Assembly: GCA_902363595.1 (NCBI GenBank)
Contig: CABJAP010000017.1
Location: 1-64,000 of the forward strand
Origin: Clostridia bacterium
GTDB lineage: Bacteria; Bacillota; Clostridia; Peptostreptococcales; Anaerovoracaceae
Direction of reading: 5' to 3'
DNA: 64,000 bases
Shown here: piece after piece, positions 55,062-63,294 of the stretch
Position numbering within the stretch: the first letter of the stretch is position 1
Layout: the number at the start of each line of letters is the position of its first letter
Made by a program: the position numbers and the translations under genes
The notes under the pieces: generated by a model
Database searches by the model: none
Seen by the model: the letters and a program-made list of their open reading frames with translations, nothing else
What the model was told of the DNA's origin: nothing

Positions 55062-55115
55062 AAACGTGTCCTTCCTTTCAAAACGGTTGCTCAATTTCTT
55101 TATAACCATAATTAA

Positions 55116-55130
55116 GCAAGGGCTATGCCA
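55116..55130 (-). promoter_or_regulatory. Sigma-54 promoter of the uxaA-family gene
   Basis: On the minus strand this is TGGCATAGCCCTTGC, identical over 15 bases to the promoter at 41714. The gene's ATG lies 54 bp downstream. It is the left half of a divergent promoter pair. Confidence 0.85.
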
Positions 55131-55142
55131 AAAAGGTGCAGT

Positions 55143-55157
55143 TGGCATAGGATTTGC
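55143..55157 (+). promoter_or_regulatory. Sigma-54 promoter towards the second GldA unit
   Basis: TGGCATAGGATTTGC keeps GG and GC 10 nt apart. It is only 12 bp from the divergent promoter. The next gene starts about 225 bp further, so the transcript has a long leader. Confidence 0.8.
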
Positions 55158-55178
55158 TTTTTATATAACTGTGAAACA

Positions 55179-55200
55179 ACGTTCGGACTACGACAGAACA
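55179..55200. promoter_or_regulatory. Possible activator half-sites (UAS-like)
   Basis: GTTCGGACTACGACAGAAC (55181-55199) resembles the TTCGGATTACGGACA part of UAS2 (41580 on). It lies upstream of the minus promoter and downstream of the plus promoter. The similarity is partial. Confidence 0.4.
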
Positions 55201-55324
55201 GGGTTTCGATGTAAATGTACAGCGCCGGACCTGCTGTATACCTGCGGGCGCCGGCGCGATTCTCCCGCAAAGATATTGGGGGAAAGGAAGTGTTTGATGC
55301 ACGAATAGGTGATGCGACTGTGGA

Positions 55325-55348
55325 TTTTGATGCGCATTTGCATCAAAA
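55325..55348 (+). promoter_or_regulatory. Perfect 9-bp dyad in the leader of the second GldA gene
   Basis: TTTTGATGC and GCATCAAAA flank a 6-nt centre, 34 bp before the ATG. It could be an operator or a leader hairpin. The rest of 55062-55381 carries the divergent promoters and GC-rich inverted repeats near 55220-55260, and no gene that I can support. Confidence 0.5.
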
Positions 55349-55381
55349 GAAAAGAATGAAATAGAAGGAAAGGGATGTAAC

Positions 55382-56479
55382 ATGGCGAAAAGTTTAACCG
55401 CACCTGCAAGATATTATCAGGGAAGCACACTGCTCTGCCAAAGCTATCGATATGTGTCCCATTTGGGAAGACGATTCGCGATCATAGCGGACCGTCTGGT
55501 CAAAGAACTCGTTGAAGAACGAATTGAAGAAGGCTTTCGAGACGCAGGAAATTCGTGTGTGTTTATCCACTTCAACGGGGAAACGACTTTAGGGGAAGTA
55601 GCCAGATTGACGGCGCTTATCCATGAGGAAAACTGCAGCGGTATAATCGGCGTAGGCGGCGGCAAAGCGATTGATGCGGCAAAGCTGGTTGGAGATACTT
55701 GCGGGCTTCCAGTTGTCATAGCGCCTACGTCGGCCGCTACGGATGCGCCTTGCAGCAGCATGGCCGTATTGTACAGCGAGGAAGGCGCTTTTCACAAAGT
55801 ACAGAAGCTTAAGAGCGGGCCGCAGGTGGTCCTGGTGGATACAGAAATAATTTCCAAGGCTCCGGTGTGCCTTCTGATTTCCGGAATGGGTGATGCTTTT
55901 GCTACCTACTATGAAGCAAGGGCCTGCGAAAGAGCGGGAGTCCAGAATTACACAGGGGGCATTCGCATGCATACTTCCCTGACCCTGGCGGAGCTTTGCC
56001 GGGACCTGTTGTTGAAATATGGATATCAGGCCAAACGGGATGTGGAGGCTAAGCGGGATACCCAGGCCGTGGAAAATGTGGTGGAAGCCAATATTTTTCT
56101 TAGCGGCATCGGATTTGAAAACAACGGATGCGCCGCGGCTCATGCCGTCCAAAACGGAATGACGGCGGTTGTTAAGCCCTTTGCGGCGCTCCATGGAGAG
56201 GGCGTCGCCCTGGGCACGCTGACTCAGCTGATTATGGAATATAACGAAAGCGGACGATGGAACCAGGCCGAATGGAACCAGGCGGTAACCTTTTATCGAA
56301 AAGTGGGGCTGCCCCTGTCTTTTCAGCACATTGGAATTACTGATGCGGATGATCTTTTACTGGATAAAATCGCAAAGGCTTCTGTAGCGCCGGATTCCAA
56401 AGCACATAATATGCCCTTTGAAGTAACCCAGGAAAAGATCTTTACCGCGCTCAGACAGCTGAGGGATATGGAATTGTAA
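55382..56479 (+). CDS. GldA-like metal-dependent dehydrogenase, copy 2
   Basis: A 365-residue paralogue of the genes at 39668 and 60294. NAD site GVGGGKAIDAAKLVG; metal ligands in GMGDAFATYYEARAC, GCAAAHAVQNG and LHGEGVALG. The start MAKSLTAPARYYQGS nearly equals that of copy 3, so copies 2 and 3 are closer to each other than to copy 1. It is paired with a 2-hydroxyacid dehydrogenase gene 18 bp on. Confidence 0.88.
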   Translation: MAKSLTAPARYYQGSTLLCQSYRYVSHLGRRFAIIADRLVKELVEERIEEGFRDAGNSCVFIHFNGETTLGEVARLTALIHEENCSGIIGVGGGKAIDAAKLVGDTCGLPVVIAPTSAATDAPCSSMAVLYSEEGAFHKVQKLKSGPQVVLVDTEIISKAPVCLLISGMGDAFATYYEARACERAGVQNYTGGIRMHTSLTLAELCRDLLLKYGYQAKRDVEAKRDTQAVENVVEANIFLSGIGFENNGCAAAHAVQNGMTAVVKPFAALHGEGVALGTLTQLIMEYNESGRWNQAEWNQAVTFYRKVGLPLSFQHIGITDADDLLLDKIAKASVAPDSKAHNMPFEVTQEKIFTALRQLRDMEL

Positions 56480-56497
56480 GAAAGAGGAGAAATGATA

Positions 56498-57490
56498 ATG
56501 AGACCGTTCAAAGTTGTGATTACAGATCGAGAATACGAACAAATCGACCAGGAAAAACGAATTTTACAAGCAGCGGGGGCAGAGGTATTCGACTACCAGT
56601 ATAAGGATGAAGCGGATATTCTCAAGGTCGCTGCTGACTGTGACGCACTGATTGTCCAATATGCCAAAGTGCCCGCATCTTTAATCAGCGGGCTGAAGCG
56701 GTGCAAGATTATAGCCCGCTACGCAACAGGAGTAGATGGAATCGATTTAAAGGCGGCGGGTGAACGGGGAATCTATGTCACCAATGTGAGGGACTACTGT
56801 ACCGAAGAAGTATCTACCCATGCGCTGGCCCTGATTTTGGAGCTGAGCCAGAAAACGGCTAAGTACAGCCGATGGATCAAAGAGGGCCAGTGGAACTACC
56901 GTAAAGGACTTCCCTGTGCCGGCTTGAAAGAAAAGGTGGTGGGGCTGATCGGATACGGAAAGATCGCCAGGGCCTGCGCCAGAAAACTCAAGCCTTTGTG
57001 CGATCAAATATGGATTGACAGCAAGCATGCATCGGCTGAAGAGTTGAAAAAAGAAGGGCTTGTTCTCAAAAGCAGAGAAGCGATCCTTGCCAATGCGGAT
57101 TTCATTTCTCTCCATGCGCCTCTTACAAAAGAGAATTACCACATGTTCAACAAGAGTACCTTTGAAAAAATGAAGAAGGAAGCGTGCCTGATCAATGTGG
57201 CCAGAGGATCGCTGGTGTGTGAAGAGGATCTTTTCCGGGCGCTGCGGGAAGGACAAATCGCGGGCGCTGCTCTCGATGTTATGGAAAAGGAGCCTCCAAA
57301 CAGAGATAACCCTTTGCTTACTTTCGATAATGTAATTTTAACGCCCCATATTGCCTGGTACTCTCAGGCGGCACAGGAAAGACTCCAATCGGCAGTGGCA
57401 AAAGAGGTGGCGCGGGTTTTGACGGGAAGCAAGCCGGAAAATTGTGTAAACTCTGAATTTTTGTCTAAAAATGCGGCGGGTATGGTATAA
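56498..57490 (+). CDS. D-2-hydroxyacid dehydrogenase, copy 2 (CtBP-like)
   Basis: A 330-residue enzyme: NAD loop GLIGYGKIARACARKL near 148, R in NVARGSLVCEE, E in MEKEPPN and H in LTPHIAWYS. The N-terminus KVVITDREYEQID is shared with the partial gene at 63295, showing duplication. The start is the ATG at 56498, 8 nt after GAGGAG; an ATG two codons before is too close to it. Substrate unknown, likely a 2-keto acid from the same pathway. Confidence 0.88.
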   Translation: MRPFKVVITDREYEQIDQEKRILQAAGAEVFDYQYKDEADILKVAADCDALIVQYAKVPASLISGLKRCKIIARYATGVDGIDLKAAGERGIYVTNVRDYCTEEVSTHALALILELSQKTAKYSRWIKEGQWNYRKGLPCAGLKEKVVGLIGYGKIARACARKLKPLCDQIWIDSKHASAEELKKEGLVLKSREAILANADFISLHAPLTKENYHMFNKSTFEKMKKEACLINVARGSLVCEEDLFRALREGQIAGAALDVMEKEPPNRDNPLLTFDNVILTPHIAWYSQAAQERLQSAVAKEVARVLTGSKPENCVNSEFLSKNAAGMV

Positions 57491-57527
57491 TTGGTGAGGA
57501 CAATCACGCGAAAAGAGGTGTATACAT

Positions 57528-59264
57528 ATGCCGGACTCAAAGGATCAAAGACTTTTTAAAGATATCATCAGCAGCAGCCCCAATGGAATCATTGTAACGG
57601 ATCAGAAAAACAGAATAAAATTGATGAATCGATCCGTGGAAGTCTTTTGGGGGATCGACAGCGACTCTGCAATTAATAAAAAACTGGAAGATGTCATTCC
57701 CGAGTTTAAAATTATGGATAAGCTGGATGAACGGATCTTTAAAATTGATATTAATGATAAATATTATTATGTGCTGCCCTTTCAAATGGATGCGGATAAT
57801 GGACAGAAGGATACGGTATATTTAATTCTGGACATTTATGAGAATAAACTTCTCCGGTCCGAGCTTTCCTACCAAAAGGAAATGACCCGTGAACTGGAGG
57901 AAATTCTCGAAGGATCTTTTGATGGAATTTTGGTAACAGACGCCGATGGAAAGATTCTCTACGTCAACAGCTCTTATGAACGGGTAGCGGAGATTAAGAA
58001 AAAGGACATGGAAGGCAAGACCATGAAGGATCTGATCAATCCGGTGTGGATGCCCAATTCTGTGGCTTATATTGTGGCGGAACAAAAACAGCCGGTGTCC
58101 AAGAGGCAGACGGTAAAATCGGGCCGCCACATTATCGTCACCGGACGTCCCGTGTTCAATAAAAAAGGGGATATTAAAAAAATCGTCATCAATGCCAGAG
58201 ACATTACAGAAATCTATGAATTGACCGAAGAACTGCAGCGCTCCCGGGAAATGGGAAAAATGTATCTGGAAAACTATTCGGAGCTGGCAGGGTATATGGA
58301 GAACAAAGGAAAGAACCCAATACTGGCCGCCAGCCAGGAAATGCGCAGCGTTCTTTCACTGGCAGAAAAGGTCGCTAATTTTCACGCGACTGTGCTGATT
58401 CTTGGAGAGTCTGGAGTCGGAAAAGAGGAAGTGGCAAAATATATACACAATAATAGCTTGCGCAGTGAAAAACCCTTTATTGTTTTAAACTGCGGGGCAA
58501 TCCCGGCCAATCTGCTGGAGTCGGAGTTGTTCGGCTACGAAAAAGGCGCCTTTACCGGGGCCATGCAGTCCGGCAAAGAGGGCCTGCTGGAAGCAGCGGA
58601 CGGCGGCACGGTCTTTTTAGACGAAATTGGAGAAACTCCGCTGGATTTCCAGGTAAAGCTGCTTCGTTTCCTGGAATCAAAGGAAGTGCGCCGTGTGGGA
58701 GCTCTGGAAGCCAGGAATATTGATGTGAGAATTATCGCTGCCACCAACCGGGATTTGGCCCTGATGGTTGAGGAAGGAACCTTCCGGGAGGATCTTTATT
58801 ACAGGCTTAACGTGGTTCAGATCGATGTTCCGCCTCTTCGCAAACGGGTCGATGATATCATGCCTCTGGCATCCCTGTTCCTTCACCGCTACAATGAGCT
58901 TTATAATCAGGAAAAGCTGTTGACCTACGAGGTGACCAAAGAACTGGAAAAATACCCGTGGGTGGGCAATGTGCGCCAGCTGAAGAATGTGATTGAAAAT
59001 ATGGTCATCGTCAGTAACAACGATTACTTGCAGACGGAGGATTTGCCCTGGGTTACACAGGAAATGCGCAGCCCTTCTCAGAAAATGGTTGGGACTGTGC
59101 TGGAAAGCAGCGAGAATCTGTCGTTGAACGAAGCAACCGAGGCCCTGGAAAAGCTCATGTTCCAGAGAGCAAAGGAAACGTGCAATACCACCAGAGAGAT
59201 TGCCGACAAACTGAAAGTGAATCAGTCAACGGTAGTTCGAAAGCTTCAGAAATATGGATTGTAA
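57528..59264 (+). CDS. Sigma-54-dependent activator with PAS domains
   Basis: A 578-residue enhancer-binding protein. Two PAS domains (about 8-105, and 120-235 with DGILVTDADGKILYVN), AAA+ domain with GESGVGKEEVAKY near 292, an intact GAFTGA loop, and GTVFLDEIGETP; C-terminal helix-turn-helix TTREIADKLKVNQSTVVRKL of TyrR/PrpR type. It should sense a small molecule or redox state through PAS and fire sigma-54 promoters. It has its own gene space between the second and third dehydrogenase units. Confidence 0.92.
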   Translation: MPDSKDQRLFKDIISSSPNGIIVTDQKNRIKLMNRSVEVFWGIDSDSAINKKLEDVIPEFKIMDKLDERIFKIDINDKYYYVLPFQMDADNGQKDTVYLILDIYENKLLRSELSYQKEMTRELEEILEGSFDGILVTDADGKILYVNSSYERVAEIKKKDMEGKTMKDLINPVWMPNSVAYIVAEQKQPVSKRQTVKSGRHIIVTGRPVFNKKGDIKKIVINARDITEIYELTEELQRSREMGKMYLENYSELAGYMENKGKNPILAASQEMRSVLSLAEKVANFHATVLILGESGVGKEEVAKYIHNNSLRSEKPFIVLNCGAIPANLLESELFGYEKGAFTGAMQSGKEGLLEAADGGTVFLDEIGETPLDFQVKLLRFLESKEVRRVGALEARNIDVRIIAATNRDLALMVEEGTFREDLYYRLNVVQIDVPPLRKRVDDIMPLASLFLHRYNELYNQEKLLTYEVTKELEKYPWVGNVRQLKNVIENMVIVSNNDYLQTEDLPWVTQEMRSPSQKMVGTVLESSENLSLNEATEALEKLMFQRAKETCNTTREIADKLKVNQSTVVRKLQKYGL

Positions 59265-59280
59265 CTGAAATATCAGGCCT

Positions 59281-59316
59281 CCGCCCCTTAAAACACGGGC
59301 AGGGGCTCCTTTTATT
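59281..59316 (+). terminator. Probable terminator after the PAS activator
   Basis: GCCCCT (59283-59288) pairs with AGGGGC (59301-59306), followed by TCCTTTTATT. The loop is 12 nt and the T-run is interrupted, so strength is moderate. Confidence 0.55.
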
Positions 59317-59337
59317 CTTTACGGGAGGAGGAAGCAG

Positions 59338-60132
59338 ATGGCTTATTTGGAAGAAAATGAATGGATGCTGCTGAACGAAGTTGCTTATAACATCTCATAT
59401 ATCTATTCTCTGGATGAGATGCAGGAGAAGATTTTATCGTGGATGAAATTTCTAATCGAATATGACGGGGCGGTATTTTCCTTGATTGAAAGCAATAAGG
59501 GAACTTACCAGCTGCAAAATACCTTTGGAAATGGGCTGGAGGCAAAATATCTGAAGATCTGGAAGGAAGAAACTTTGGAATCCGATCTGACGAGATGGAT
59601 CGTCTACAGCGGGAAAAATACAGCATTCCGCGAGTCCGACCTCATTTCTGAGGAAAAAAGACAGGAGACCAGGGTTTACAAGAACTTTTATATTCCAAAC
59701 AATTTTTATCATGCCGCGGGCCTTTGCATCGTGTTTAAAGAAGACCCGGTAGGGATCATCAAACTGTATCGGAAAAGGGAAAAAGCGGATTTTTCCGAAA
59801 GAGACCTTTTTGTTCTGGATCAGCTGCAGAAACATTTCGCTTACAGGCTGTCCTATGAAGCGAAGAAAGGCGATACGAGATACTTTTACGCAAAGGGGTA
59901 CCACGAAAAAATCTGCAAAAAGTATCAGCTGACCGAAAGAGAAGGTGAGATCTTCCGCTATGCCGTAGAGGGCTACACCAATGTGGAGATCGGAGAGAAA
60001 ATGAATGTGAGCATCCATACGGTGAAAAAACATTTCCAAAGCATCTACGGAAAAATGAATGTGAGCAATCGGGTACAGCTTTTGCAGTGCCTGCCGTTGT
60101 CAACAAGCAAGCTGGATTTGGACGAACTATAA
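59338..60132 (+). CDS. LuxR-family regulator with GAF-like sensor
   Basis: A 264-residue protein. Residues 1-170 look like a GAF-type domain (IEYDGAVFSLIES, VGIIKLYRKREKADFSERD), and the C-terminus is a LuxR helix-turn-helix (LTEREGEIFRYAVEGYTNVE, HTVKKHFQSIYGKMNV). It has no receiver domain, so it probably binds a ligand directly. Start ATG at 59338 behind GGGAGGAGG. It stands before the third dehydrogenase unit and may regulate it. Confidence 0.85.
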   Translation: MAYLEENEWMLLNEVAYNISYIYSLDEMQEKILSWMKFLIEYDGAVFSLIESNKGTYQLQNTFGNGLEAKYLKIWKEETLESDLTRWIVYSGKNTAFRESDLISEEKRQETRVYKNFYIPNNFYHAAGLCIVFKEDPVGIIKLYRKREKADFSERDLFVLDQLQKHFAYRLSYEAKKGDTRYFYAKGYHEKICKKYQLTEREGEIFRYAVEGYTNVEIGEKMNVSIHTVKKHFQSIYGKMNVSNRVQLLQCLPLSTSKLDLDEL

Positions 60133-60170
60133 ACCAGGGTATACTTAGGGGTTAAAAAAATATCAAAAAG

Positions 60171-60209
60171 GATAATAATCGGACATCATTGTCTGATTAT
60201 TTTCTTTTT
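60171..60209. promoter_or_regulatory. Dyad that is both terminator-like and UAS-like
   Basis: AATAATCGGACA and TGTCTGATTATT pair over 12 positions (one G-U) around TCAT (60190 region), followed by a T-rich tract. The core (60177-60198) also resembles UAS1 and UAS2. It may end the luxR transcript, bind the activator, or both. Confidence 0.55.
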
Positions 60210-60228
60210 TGGTAAAAGAAAAATCCGC

Positions 60229-60247
60229 TGCGGGAGGAATTGTTGCA
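60229..60247 (+). promoter_or_regulatory. Weak sigma-54-like promoter before the third GldA unit
   Basis: GGGAGGAATTGTTGCA keeps a GG and a GC 10 nt apart and has a good TTGCA -12 element, but the -24 half departs from TGGCAC. The gene starts about 48 bp downstream. Confidence 0.35.
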
Positions 60248-60293
60248 GGCAAAATATTCTGATAGATTTAAAAAAACAGAAAGGAGATAGCAA

Positions 60294-61376
60294 ATGAAAA
60301 GTTTGACAGCGCCAGGAAAATATTATCAGGGACGGCATATCCTCAGGAATCTGTCCAAGTACATAAAACCCTTTGGCACAGACTTTACCGTTATGTTGGG
60401 GCCATCTACCAAGGACTTTATGGAGCCGATCATCCAGACTGCTTTAGAAGGAACGTGCCGCGTCCGATTTGCTTGCTTCGGAGGAGAATCCACAGCAGAG
60501 GAAGCCCAGCGCATCGGGAAGTTAGTACAGGAACATAAGAGTCACGGTCTGATTGGGGCCGGCGGCGGAAAAGTACTGGATACAGCCAAGAAAGCTGCGG
60601 ACATGCAGCAATGTCCATTAATTCTCATTCCCACATCTGCTGCGTCAGACGCACCATGCAGCGCCATGTCGGTCGTCTATGATGAAGAAGGCAGGTTCGC
60701 AGCTGCAGAAAAAATGAAACGAAACCCGGATGTGGTGCTTGTCGATACGCAGATTATCTTGGAAGCATCTGAAAAGTCACTGGCAGCAGGAATCGGCGAT
60801 GCGTTCGCTACTTACTATGAAGCCAGAGCCTGCCGGGCCTCAGGAACGACCAATAGTGAGGATAACATGGGAACGGAGACTGCCTTTGCTCTGACCAAGC
60901 TATGCAAAGAACTTCTTCTCCAATATGGTGAAGACGCTTGGAACGCAGTGAGAAAAAAGCAATATTGCGAAGCTCTGGAAAACTGTGTGGAAGCAAACAT
61001 ATACCTGAGCGGCGTTGGGTTTGAAAACAATGGATGCGCCATTTCCCACGGAGTGTATAACGGAATGAGCGCAGTTCTCGTGCCATTCCCTGTGAGCCAC
61101 GGAGTGGGGGTCGCATATGGGACGCTGGTGCAGCTGCAAGCGGAAAAGGCGTCCAAAGAGGAATGGCAGGAAGCAGTAAATTTTTATAAAAAGGTCAAAC
61201 TGCCGCTATGTCTGGAGGATCTGGGCATTGACGCAAAAGACGAGACGCTGCTAAAGGAAATTTCCCAGGCAGTCTGCGAGGCAAGCCCGCTGGTAAAACA
61301 TATGCCCTTTAAAGTTACGCCCGATTTGATTTTAGAGGCAATGGTGAACGTGGAAAAGGAGCATGATCAGGAATGA
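60294..61376 (+). CDS. GldA-like metal-dependent dehydrogenase, copy 3
   Basis: A 360-residue paralogue. NAD site GAGGGKVLDTAKKAA; metal ligands in GIGDAFATYYEARAC, GCAISHGVYNG and SHGVGVAYG. AAGGAG precedes the ATG. It overlaps the SDR gene by 4 bp. The three copies share the D/H/H ligand set, so all are probably active, perhaps on related substrates. Confidence 0.88.
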   Translation: MKSLTAPGKYYQGRHILRNLSKYIKPFGTDFTVMLGPSTKDFMEPIIQTALEGTCRVRFACFGGESTAEEAQRIGKLVQEHKSHGLIGAGGGKVLDTAKKAADMQQCPLILIPTSAASDAPCSAMSVVYDEEGRFAAAEKMKRNPDVVLVDTQIILEASEKSLAAGIGDAFATYYEARACRASGTTNSEDNMGTETAFALTKLCKELLLQYGEDAWNAVRKKQYCEALENCVEANIYLSGVGFENNGCAISHGVYNGMSAVLVPFPVSHGVGVAYGTLVQLQAEKASKEEWQEAVNFYKKVKLPLCLEDLGIDAKDETLLKEISQAVCEASPLVKHMPFKVTPDLILEAMVNVEKEHDQE

Positions 61377-62131
61377 ATGAGTTGTTTGATATAAGAGAAA
61401 AAAAGGCAATCGTCACCGGAGGAAGCCGGGGACTGGGCAGGGAAATGGCAAAGACACTGTATCAAGCCGGGGCCCAAGTAACCATAACGGGAACCAACGA
61501 CCGTATTTTCAGCGCTGCTGAAGAACTGTCCGGAAAGGATGGAAAGGTCTATGCGGTTAAGGCGGATTTTCAGAATGCGGATGCGGTAGAAAGAGCATTT
61601 TACCAGGCCATAGACCATATGGGATCAGTGGATATTTTAGTAAATAACGCAGGGATGCAGATTCGCCATAAAAGCGAGGATTTCCCGCTGAGGGATTGGG
61701 ATCGAATTCTCATGGTTAATCTCACCGCACCCTTTATTCTATGCCAGCTTGCTGGAAAGGAGATGCTGAAAAAAGGAAGGGGAAAAATCATTAACACAGC
61801 ATCTTTGCTGAGTTTTTCCGGCGGCTATACAGTCCCCGCCTATGCGGCCAGCAAGGGTGGTATCGCGCAGCTTACCAAAGCTTTGTCCAACGAGTGGGCA
61901 CAAAGAGGCATCAATGTAAATGCCATTGCGCCAGGATACATGGATACGGACAATATCGCAGCAATAAAAGCGGATCCCGTTCGAAACGGGCAAATTTTAG
62001 AACGGGTTCCAGCAGGAAGGTATGGGACGCCCGGCGATCTTTCCGGAGCACTGATCTTTCTGGCATCAAAGGCATCTGATTATGTGAATGGAACAATCCT
62101 GACCGTAGACGGCGGCTGGATGGGAAGGTAG
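61373..62131 (+). CDS. Short-chain dehydrogenase/reductase, second copy
   Basis: A 252-residue classical SDR: TGGSRGLGREMAKTL near 15-29, NNAGMQIRH, and Y-x3-K in AYAASKGG. KduD/gluconate-5-dehydrogenase-like, as for the SDR at 44485, though the two are not close. Coupled to the GldA gene by overlap and 2 bp before the aminotransferase gene. Confidence 0.9.
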   Translation: MNELFDIREKKAIVTGGSRGLGREMAKTLYQAGAQVTITGTNDRIFSAAEELSGKDGKVYAVKADFQNADAVERAFYQAIDHMGSVDILVNNAGMQIRHKSEDFPLRDWDRILMVNLTAPFILCQLAGKEMLKKGRGKIINTASLLSFSGGYTVPAYAASKGGIAQLTKALSNEWAQRGINVNAIAPGYMDTDNIAAIKADPVRNGQILERVPAGRYGTPGDLSGALIFLASKASDYVNGTILTVDGGWMGR

Positions 62132-62133
62132 TT

Positions 62134-63288
62134 ATGATTAGTAAAAAAGCGTTGAATACGCCCTCATCGGGAATTCGCCTCATGTATAACGCAGCGGTCA
62201 AATACGAAAATGTGCTCAATTTTTGTATTGGCGAGCCGGGGTTTCAGACACCGGAGCATATTGTAGAAGCCGCGCGCAAGGCCCTTTTAGAGGGATGCAC
62301 CAAGTATACCCATAATGCGGGGGTCCTGAAGCTGAGACAAGCGATTGCGGACAAGCTGAAACGAGAGAACCACCTGGACGTTGATCCGGAGAAAAACATC
62401 ATATGTACCACAGGCGCCGGTGAGGCAATTCTCTTAGCATTACTGACGCTGGCCGATCCAGGTGATGATGTGCTGATCCCGGCGCCGGGGTGGACCAATT
62501 ACTATGGACACCTGGGCATCGCAGGTCTCAATAATGTGACCGTTAAAACGAAAGAAGAGGATCGATTTTGCCCCAGGGCACAGGCTATTGAAGAGGCCCT
62601 TACGGAGAAAAGCAGAGTTTTGATCCTCAACACGCCTGCAAATCCCACGGGAACCGTTATTCCAGAATCGGAACTGTACGAAATAGCTAAAATCGCAGAA
62701 AAATACGATCTGGCAGTTTTAGCGGATGAACCCTACGAAAAGTTTATCTACGATGAACAGAAACATGTGAGCTTTGCCAGCCTGCCCAAAATGGCGGCGC
62801 GGACGGTAACCATCAACAGTTTTTCAAAGACGTACTGCATGACCGGCTGGCGGGTAGGATATGCGTCCGGACCGGAAGAAGTAATTCGGGGAATGACAAA
62901 ATTTCAGGAAAGCGTTTCCTCCTGCGTAAACGCAGCTGCCCAGCAGGGAGCGGTCGCTGCTCTGACAGGTCCGCAGGACGAAATAAAAACAATGAAAGCA
63001 GCATACGAAACGTGCAGAAATTTACTGACCGAAGGGCTGAACCATATTGCCGGCTTTTCCTGTATAAAGCCACAGGGAGCCTTTTACGTCTTTGCCAATA
63101 TCGAAGAAATGGGGATGGATTCCCTGTCTGCGGCAATGATGATTCTCGATCGAACAAGGATTACAATGGCTCCTGGCAGCAGCTTTGGAAAAGACGGGGA
63201 AGGTTTTCTGCGGATCTCCTTCTGCGCGGGCCGGGAAGACATTGAAGAAATGCTTTTGCGGCTGGAAAAAGAGTTTGGAAGAAAGTAG
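62134..63288 (+). CDS. Class I/II PLP aminotransferase
   Basis: A 384-residue aminotransferase. PLP lysine in NSFSKTYCMTGWRVG (near 232), aspartate/tyrosine in LADEPYEKF, NTPANPTGT, and the substrate-carboxylate arginine in FLRISFC near the end. It interconverts an amino acid and a 2-keto acid. In this unit it neighbours hydroxyacid dehydrogenases, so keto acids may be shared between amino- and hydroxyacid forms. Substrate not seen. Confidence 0.9.
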   Translation: MISKKALNTPSSGIRLMYNAAVKYENVLNFCIGEPGFQTPEHIVEAARKALLEGCTKYTHNAGVLKLRQAIADKLKRENHLDVDPEKNIICTTGAGEAILLALLTLADPGDDVLIPAPGWTNYYGHLGIAGLNNVTVKTKEEDRFCPRAQAIEEALTEKSRVLILNTPANPTGTVIPESELYEIAKIAEKYDLAVLADEPYEKFIYDEQKHVSFASLPKMAARTVTINSFSKTYCMTGWRVGYASGPEEVIRGMTKFQESVSSCVNAAAQQGAVAALTGPQDEIKTMKAAYETCRNLLTEGLNHIAGFSCIKPQGAFYVFANIEEMGMDSLSAAMMILDRTRITMAPGSSFGKDGEGFLRISFCAGREDIEEMLLRLEKEFGRK

Positions 63289-63294
63289 GAAAAT

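Noticed and set aside
55123..55383. Minus-strand open frame in the divergent promoter region
   Set aside because: It crosses both sigma-54 promoters and has no ribosome site; codon use looks random.
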